From Mycogone perniciosa (Eukaryota; Ascomycota; Sordariomycetes; Hypocreales; Hypocreaceae), in NCBI GenBank assembly GCA_025331125.1, contig JAOALB010000091.1:124001-188000 (forward strand): a DNA stretch of 64,000 nucleotides. The letters are read 5' to 3'. A program made the position numbers and the translations under genes. How positions within the stretch are numbered: the first letter of the stretch is position 1; the number at the start of each line of letters is the position of its first letter. Below, one piece after another: positions 58,676 to 64,000 of this stretch. The notes below the pieces were generated by a model. That model saw nothing but the letters and a program-made list of their open reading frames with translations, was not told the origin of the DNA and ran no database searches.

Positions 58676-59722
58676 CGTGAATTATTTGTGAAGGTTGAGA
58701 AATCAAGATAATAGATCAAGTAGAGAGACAGGATAAGTTAAAGTAGGCGAAGACATAGAGAAACCAGCCAAGATAAACGGGACTAAGGAAATAGAAATTA
58801 TGATGGGTTTTTATACTTGTTATCGGAATGTAAGAATTAATTGCTTAGAATTAAATCGGAACCCTTGGAAGTAGAGCACTTTGTAATAGTTTGATACAAA
58901 CAAATCGGGCGATACTGATCCTACTAGGGGGCCGCAGGATCAATACCCACAAACACCTTATTCGTTCATATCATCCTGAATTGTTAACTCTTCCTCGTAT
59001 TCCTTATCCTAGATCTACGACCTGACATTCATAATTAAGTCCCCGGAGGATTCGCGAATTCGTAATAAGTTAAAGCGATTTTATCCCTACTTCTACCTTG
59101 AGTTTCCTGCTACCTTTTTACACTATAACGGGCTAGTATATTTCTAAAGCCATCTTTGCCTCCGCCGTGATAGACATAGTATAGTCTAGTCTAAACTTTT
59201 GCACTGGGTCTCAAAAGGTCACAATAGATTGGATGTTCTAGCAGCTGCTAGAAACAAAAACCCACCTTAGCGCAATACGAGCCAAGTGCGGATGTTGCTG
59301 GATCGCTCTTAAGGACCGACGTTCCCGACCACCCCAGTCCACCGGTACGGTGGACTGAGTTTTGTTTTTGTTGTCTGGCAAGTTGCTTTCCTTTGTTGCG
59401 TTGTCAGTAGTATTGGAAAGAGGTGATTGGCGATTGGCTTCTGCCATTGGAACAAATAACAAATAGATCGTATTGTGCAAATGTTTCTCTGCTGACAAGT
59501 TCGCAACAACGCTCCTGTTCTGAAACTTGCTCCTTAGCGTAGGCTTTTGCGTAGGGTCATCTCCCGAGGACTAGTTGGACTAGTTAGACGCGTGAATGAT
59601 GTGTCGTCTTTTGCGAAGATTTGCTTTGATGCATGGAGGCTCCTTTAGCAGAAATTCTACGAGTAAATCCTTAAGGCTTAATCTCGTTATCTTTCCAATT
59701 GCTATTGCCACCGCCATTATTA
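58676..59722. other. Flank of the secreted protein gene, no gene seen
   Basis: Mixed composition. ORFs near 59238-59509 on the minus strand have no recognisable features. Left part is the promoter of the secreted protein gene. Confidence 0.45.
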
Positions 59723-60553
59723 GGGGGGTCTCAAAAACGACCATCCCCGTCCCTTTCCATTAGGACAGGGGGGACGCCGAGCAGCAAATTACGCTTTGGT
59801 TCGCAAAAAAAAAGTACACGGAAGCCCGGCTAATTTATATAATAGCATAAGTAGATTCTTTATCTACATAGAATTCAATACTCGCATACAAACATGACAT
59901 CATCAACGACAAGAATTATTATCATGCACACTCCTGCACCAGAATAGTCTTTGAATTCAGCCATTTTTGGGATGCGGATAGAGGAGTCTGTAAAGAAGCC
60001 ATCGTCAAGGTTTGATGCAAAACAGTTGAGTTTTGGAAATGCTGTAATGTATTGAAGCTGTAGTAATTGTTGTGATCTTGGTGTTATGCAGAAACATATA
60101 TCTACTTTTATTTACGAAGTACCCGTTGGTCTAGTACTTCGTGAATACCAACTAAAAGGACTTCGCCTTTTAGTTGGGCATAAAATCTCTGAGCCACCTC
60201 AATACCCGGGCCAGGAACAGGTTTATATGGGGCTCCCCATAGGGAGGTGTTAGTGCATAGGTCAAAAATCCAAATCGATAATTTTCGCAAAAATGGAAAA
60301 TGTACTCAGCCGACCACCCATTTTATATAAGTGGCTCGGGTACTGAGGTGGCTCAGAGATTTTATGCCCAACTAAAAGGCGAAGTCCTTTTAGTTGGTAT
60401 TCACGAAGTACTAGACCAACAGGTATATATGGAGTAGGAATTAATTATATAGTAACCCGAAGTAGCTTTTTTTTTTTACGAACCAAAACGTACTTTGCTA
60501 CTCAGCCACCCCCCGTCCTAGCTAGGGCGGGGATGGTCGTTTTTAAGACCCCC
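59723..60553. mobile_element. Non-autonomous inverted-repeat DNA element (MITE-like), outer
   Basis: Left arm 59723-~59815 begins GGGGGGTCTCAAAAACGACC; the right arm ~60466-60553, read on the other strand, begins GGGGGTCTTAAAAACGACCA. Arms of ~90 bp are imperfect copies with a shared TTTGGTTCG(C/T)AAAAAAAA inner end. Flanked by TA on both sides (59721-59722 and 60554-60555), the target duplication of Tc1/mariner-type elements. No transposase ORF inside, and it is interrupted by a second element. Confidence 0.8.
60122..60423. mobile_element. Foldback MITE-like element nested in the outer one
   Basis: Arms 60122-60213 and 60332-60423 are ~92-bp inverted repeats with about four mismatches, all transitions. 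The ends are CCCGTTGGTCTAGTACTTCG and, on the opposite strand, CCTGTTGGTCTAGTACTTCG. TA flanks both sides. Each arm contains its own hairpin (CCAACTAAAAGG ... CCTTTTAGTTGG), so a transcript would fold strongly. No ORF. Insertion into the outer element shows it arrived later. Confidence 0.85.
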
Positions 60554-61271
60554 TAGTACTAGTTATTTACTGCTACTATAAGTATATTTCTAGGTAATCG
60601 CTTTAGACAGTTAGCTTCATCCTTTAGGATGTTCTTAATTCGCGATCAAGGTTATTGTTTTATGATGTACTGATAGACATGTAGCCCTGTGTCGCGAAAA
60701 ATAATACCATATAGAAGCTCGCAAGTTAATACTGTATAGCAGGGGGGGGGGGTGCAGTTACGAACTGACCCATGTCTTTCGTCCCCAACTTCATCACCAG
60801 TCTGTCCTGGATAAGCCTACCTAAGTACCTAATGTCGTGCAAAAACGAGGCCGTAATTGCCATCGAGCAATTACGCCTTATGTATCACACCTAAGAAGTG
60901 CAAACGCGGTCAACCACCGGAATAAATAAACGTCGAACCAACATCTGCTGGTCTTATTGCATCGCATTGTGCGTATTCGCCTATCATATCTTCTCTCACG
61001 CGATCACATTAGGGCTGTATCCACAGCATTATTTCCTGTATTACGACTGATGCCGGCTTTCGGCTTCCCCTAGACTTAGTTTTCCAGTTAGCTTCAATTG
61101 AGAGGATTCCTCGCGTATGACTGTTAAGCCCATCGGTTGATCTGGCATATTGCCTAAAAGCTGTCAAATCACCATTCGACCTCTGACAACTTTGGATAAA
61201 AGTAAGACAAGATCTCTATCTATTTATACATTTACTATAGGAATTTTCAATCCCCCCCCGCCCCCCCAATA
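60554..61271. other. Spacer with homopolymer runs
   Basis: No gene seen. Poly-G run near 60741-60751 and poly-C runs near 61252-61266 next to the desaturase relic. Confidence 0.5.
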
Positions 61272-61532
61272 CTACTAACTTGGGATGACTACGTTCAGCG
61301 TGCTGAAAATAGCGAGGACCTCATTGCTATAATTGGGGTGGTGTATGAAGTTTCGAGCTTTTCAAATAATCACCCTGAAGGCCCGAATGTTTTCGCTTCA
61401 GCTCTTGGCAAAGACCCCACAGCAGCTTTCAACGGCGGCGTCTACAACCATTCACACAATGCGCAGAGCCTTCTTGCACTACTTAGATTCGCCATCATAA
61501 GAGGAGGGGGTAGGGTAGTGGCAGTAATGTAG
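61272..61532 (+). pseudogene. Relic of the C-terminal cytochrome-b5 domain of a delta-9 fatty-acid desaturase
   Basis: Open frame reads LTWDDYVQRAENSEDLIAII, then VVYEVSSFSNNHPEGPNVF, GKDPTAAFNGGVYNHSHNAQ and LLRFAIIRGGG, ending in a stop. This matches the order of the b5 tail of OLE1-type stearoyl-CoA desaturases (WDeYv, HPxG heme His, GKDaTA.FnGGVY.HSnaA..LL...R...I.GG). The usual HPGG is HPEG here, and the expected catalytic desaturase domain is absent upstream, where a poly-C run and AT-rich sequence lie instead. Best read as a truncated relic rather than a working small b5 protein. Confidence 0.72.
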
Positions 61533-62770
61533 GCGCAAGGAGGAGAGTGAAGGAATCTGGGAAGGATCCAAGCCACAGAACAACTAGGGCCTAGTAGTTA
61601 GAGAGCAGTTCACTCTTTTTGCACTTGGGTGGAGTCTCGGCTAGTTGTCGTAGCCATAACGCGTAAGACGGTACTCCGTATTTTGTACTCCGTAGAAAGA
61701 TTCCGTTTTAATGGCGGGCCACATGACCCAAAAATAGCAGGGTGGTTGGTTATCCTTCGAATATGGAATATGGAACTGCGAGACTCCAAATCTTGAGATA
61801 ATGGGCGTAAAAAAAACAAAAACATTGAACTCAAGATAAGGGTCTGACAGAATCCCGTATAATCCAATGGATATGGTCGTATGCGCCAATGTGTTAATCC
61901 CATTCAGGTTATCTCATGACGACATGGGAAACATATTAGTGATGAAGACAATGCGCGAGGTGTCACTTACAATGATAGTGAGCTTCATGACCGCGGGCTC
62001 AGTCGTCTTCACTCTCACAAAAGGCCATATGGTGCTCCAACTACAGCACCTTGACAAGTGAACCAGAGCCGGCTGTTCTAAGGCCTCGGTCGTTGGTGGG
62101 AATGCTACTTATCATAGCGCTTACTTTCCACAGAGTTTACCTTTTCCTGCTTTGCATCAAATTGTTGCTTATCGACGGTGGAGCTCGTGAGGTCAAACTT
62201 CCTACTCATGAATCAGCATCAAGTTTGCCAGCCTATGGTGAGCGAACTGGCCTCAGTCTTGGGTTAGGAGCAAGAAAGAATAGGCTGTTTGGTATTCCTT
62301 GAGTTGAACAATCGGGTTCGGGGATGCGCAACGGCTGAAAATAATAGTATGGGAGGTCTACGATGATGGGAGAACTTCCACTTGCCTCCTTTTCAGAGGC
62401 ACGTAACCCGCTCTTCTGATATCATAGATTTGGCACTACTGTTGTTGTGAGCAGAGTGGAGCTAGGGAGTCATAGCTGGGACGAAGGGGGCATAAAGGTA
62501 AGGTCTCTGGAGGTCTCCAAACAGAATGCATAACAGCCAGTGTTCGCTAGTCACCACCGATTGGCAGCGATAACCAGAGATATCAGAAATTAAGGGAGAA
62601 ATATGAAATAGAAGGAAACCGTGGCTCAATTTGGGATATATATAGCACAACATCAGAGACCCAGGAAGTAAGCGGTTAGACAAGTCAATTAGAGGAATTG
62701 ACAGAGACGAAATGAAGGTGCCGTGTTCCTGACCAATTAGATGTAGTTCTACCTAACTATATTGTAGCGT
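61533..62770. other. Gene-free spacer before the right AT-rich block
   Basis: No supportable gene; short ORFs on both strands lack features. TACTCCGTATTTTGTACTCCGTA-type words near 61671-61693. Confidence 0.45.
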
Positions 62771-63243
62771 TACAAGATATCTATTAAGCTTCCCTCCTAT
62801 ACCTATAGGTACCCGACCTTTTAAGGGCCTATTTGTTAAAATTTATAACCTTTTAATTAACTATTGATAAAAATAAACTTAATAAATACTTTTTTACTTT
62901 ATTTTAATATTTAAAGAAAAATAAAAAATACTATTAAACTTTAAATAAATAAAAATAATTAAATTTTATTAATATTAAATAAATAATTAGTAAATAATTT
63001 TAAAGAAAAGTATTTTTTTATTTTTAAAATAAAAAGAAATTATATTTTTTTATAAGTATTTAAAGAATACTACTCTGTATATTAATAATAAATATATTAA
63101 AATTAATATTTTTAAATTTATAGTTTTTTTTAAAAGAAATTTAAAAATCTTTTTTTTAAATTAAATAAATAAAAGTATTTATTTGTAATAATAAAAAAGA
63201 ATTTATTATAATTTATAAAATTATTATTTAAATTTAAGACATT
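62771..63243. mobile_element. Second AT-rich degenerate block, homologous to the block starting near 52965
   Basis: Begins AAGCTTCCCTCCTATACC/TATAGGTACCCGACC and can be lined up by eye with 52970-53180 (AAACTTCCCTTTTATATTTA, TAGGTACCTTACC, TTAAG..CCTATTT, AAATAAATAATTA). No ORF. Same RIP-like appearance. Confidence 0.65.
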
Positions 63244-64000
63244 TGTTAAAAAGGAGGGCTAAAAAGCAAGGATTTCTGTGTAATTGGGTAAGCTTCCTAT
63301 TCTGGCTAGACCCGGAATTAGGCCTAACGCTAGGACCGAGTTCTGGAGGAACTTTAGTGTAAGTTAGGAAATTTCTGTTATCCTTAACAATAACAATTAA
63401 GCTAGGACTAGCTATCCAGCTTACCCTAGACTTAATATAATAGGTATAATGGCTATTGTGAAAAATCTGACTAAAATGGTTTCCTATTTATATAGCTGTA
63501 AGTCAATATAGCCGATTTCCTATATAAATGAATTTTGCGGAAAATAGGAATAAGGCTATAAACCTAATTCTGCTGCTATATTCCTATTATCTAGTTAAAG
63601 GACTATTATAGAATACAAAGCTATTATTTATACAATTACTTTTATACTAGCTATATATATACTAGATATTCTATAGCTTTCTAGCTATTAGTTTAGTTAC
63701 AATTTAATTGTTTATTTATTATTAACCTAATTAAACTTTTAGTTATTTCTTTATTACTGTATTATATATAGCTTCCTAAAAGCTATATATAAATAAGGTT
63801 TAGTATAACTTTATTATTTTAATAGGTTATAAGCTTAGGAGAGTTTTCTTTAAGTCTCTATTAGTGGATTTTTTTAATGGTTATAGTATTTCCCTTAGCG
63901 CTACTATAGTACTTATAGTAGGTTTTTATAGTGTTTATTTTAGTGATTATATTAATACTTTTAGGATTTTTGGCTATTTAAAGCTATTCCTAGGCTTTTA
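63244..64000 (+). repeat. 525-bp repeat, copy 3, with its downstream internal sequence, cut by window edge
   Basis: Starts TGTTAAAAAGGAGGGCTAAA like copies 1 and 2, then continues past the repeat end with AGCTTCCTAAAAGCTATATA and the stretch TAAGGTTTAGTATAAC, paralleling 55440-55740 after copy 2. So the element extends beyond the 525-bp unit in this direction, as an LTR followed by internal sequence would. Confidence 0.75.

Noticed and set aside
59238..59509. Minus-strand ORFs upstream of the nested elements
   Set aside because: Short, overlapping in two frames, and without a recognisable motif.
1..64000. tRNA genes, rRNA or CRISPR arrays
   Set aside because: No tRNA-like A/B box pair with a foldable cloverleaf was spotted, there is no rRNA-like sequence, and the direct repeats present have no regular spacer structure.

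Overview
The window reads as nuclear DNA of a filamentous ascomycete, most like a hypocrealean Sordariomycete. Evidence: short phase-matched introns with GTRNGT donors and CTAAC/CTGAC branch sites, fungal-only families (CHZ1, PHO80-type cyclin, VTC, gasdermin/S8 protease, fungal CYPs), CT-rich leaders, and AT-rich blocks that look mutated by RIP. Coordinates were spliced by eye; wherever exons are listed the reading frame was carried through every junction. No homology search was run.

Layout. The first ~38 kb is a core region of housekeeping genes: an armadillo-repeat protein cut by the left edge (1-446, -), a PHO80/preg-type cyclin (3395-4640), an Est1-type DNA/RNA-binding protein (5696-8103, -), an EMC10-like ER protein (11029-11650), the histone chaperone CHZ1 (12359-12845), the SNARE BET1 (13810-14434), the APC/C subunit Apc15 (14851-16072, -), NAD(P)H glutamate synthase (21162-27625), a VTC2/3-type vacuolar transporter chaperone (28313-30756), an unrecognised conserved-looking protein (31916-34529) and an FGGY carbohydrate kinase (35545-37624). 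Intergenic DNA here is dotted with a short word, TACTYCGTA.

From 38.5 kb the window becomes accessory. A decaying secondary-metabolism-like group comes first: an intact P450 (38508-40658), a trichothecene-3-O-acetyltransferase-like gene broken by one in-frame stop (41303-42685) and a 5'-truncated aminotransferase (42888-43955, -), with a short telomere-like repeat between the first two. Next is the most interesting locus: a fungal gasdermin-like gene (45450-46377, +) convergent with an 890-residue subtilisin-like protease (46455-49420, -). The protease has an N-terminal membrane anchor, a degenerate alpha/beta-hydrolase-like region, a lectin-like beta domain and an intact S8 catalytic triad. 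This matches the gasdermin-plus-protease cell-death/allorecognition pairs typified by Podospora HET-Q1/HET-Q2. A second P450 (50539-52245) follows.

The last ~12 kb is a transposon graveyard. AT-rich blocks (about 52.8-57.9 and 62.8-64 kb) carry three copies of a ~525-bp repeat. Between them lie a small secreted 8-cysteine protein (58250-58675, -), two nested inverted-repeat elements (59723-60553 and 60122-60423) and a relic of the cytochrome-b5 tail of a delta-9 desaturase (61272-61532). The picture is of a core chromosome arm passing into a fast-evolving compartment.

Functional links: the PHO80-type cyclin and the VTC protein belong to the same phosphate/polyphosphate circuit, and two CACGTG sites lie upstream of VTC. 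Otherwise the core genes are unrelated neighbours.
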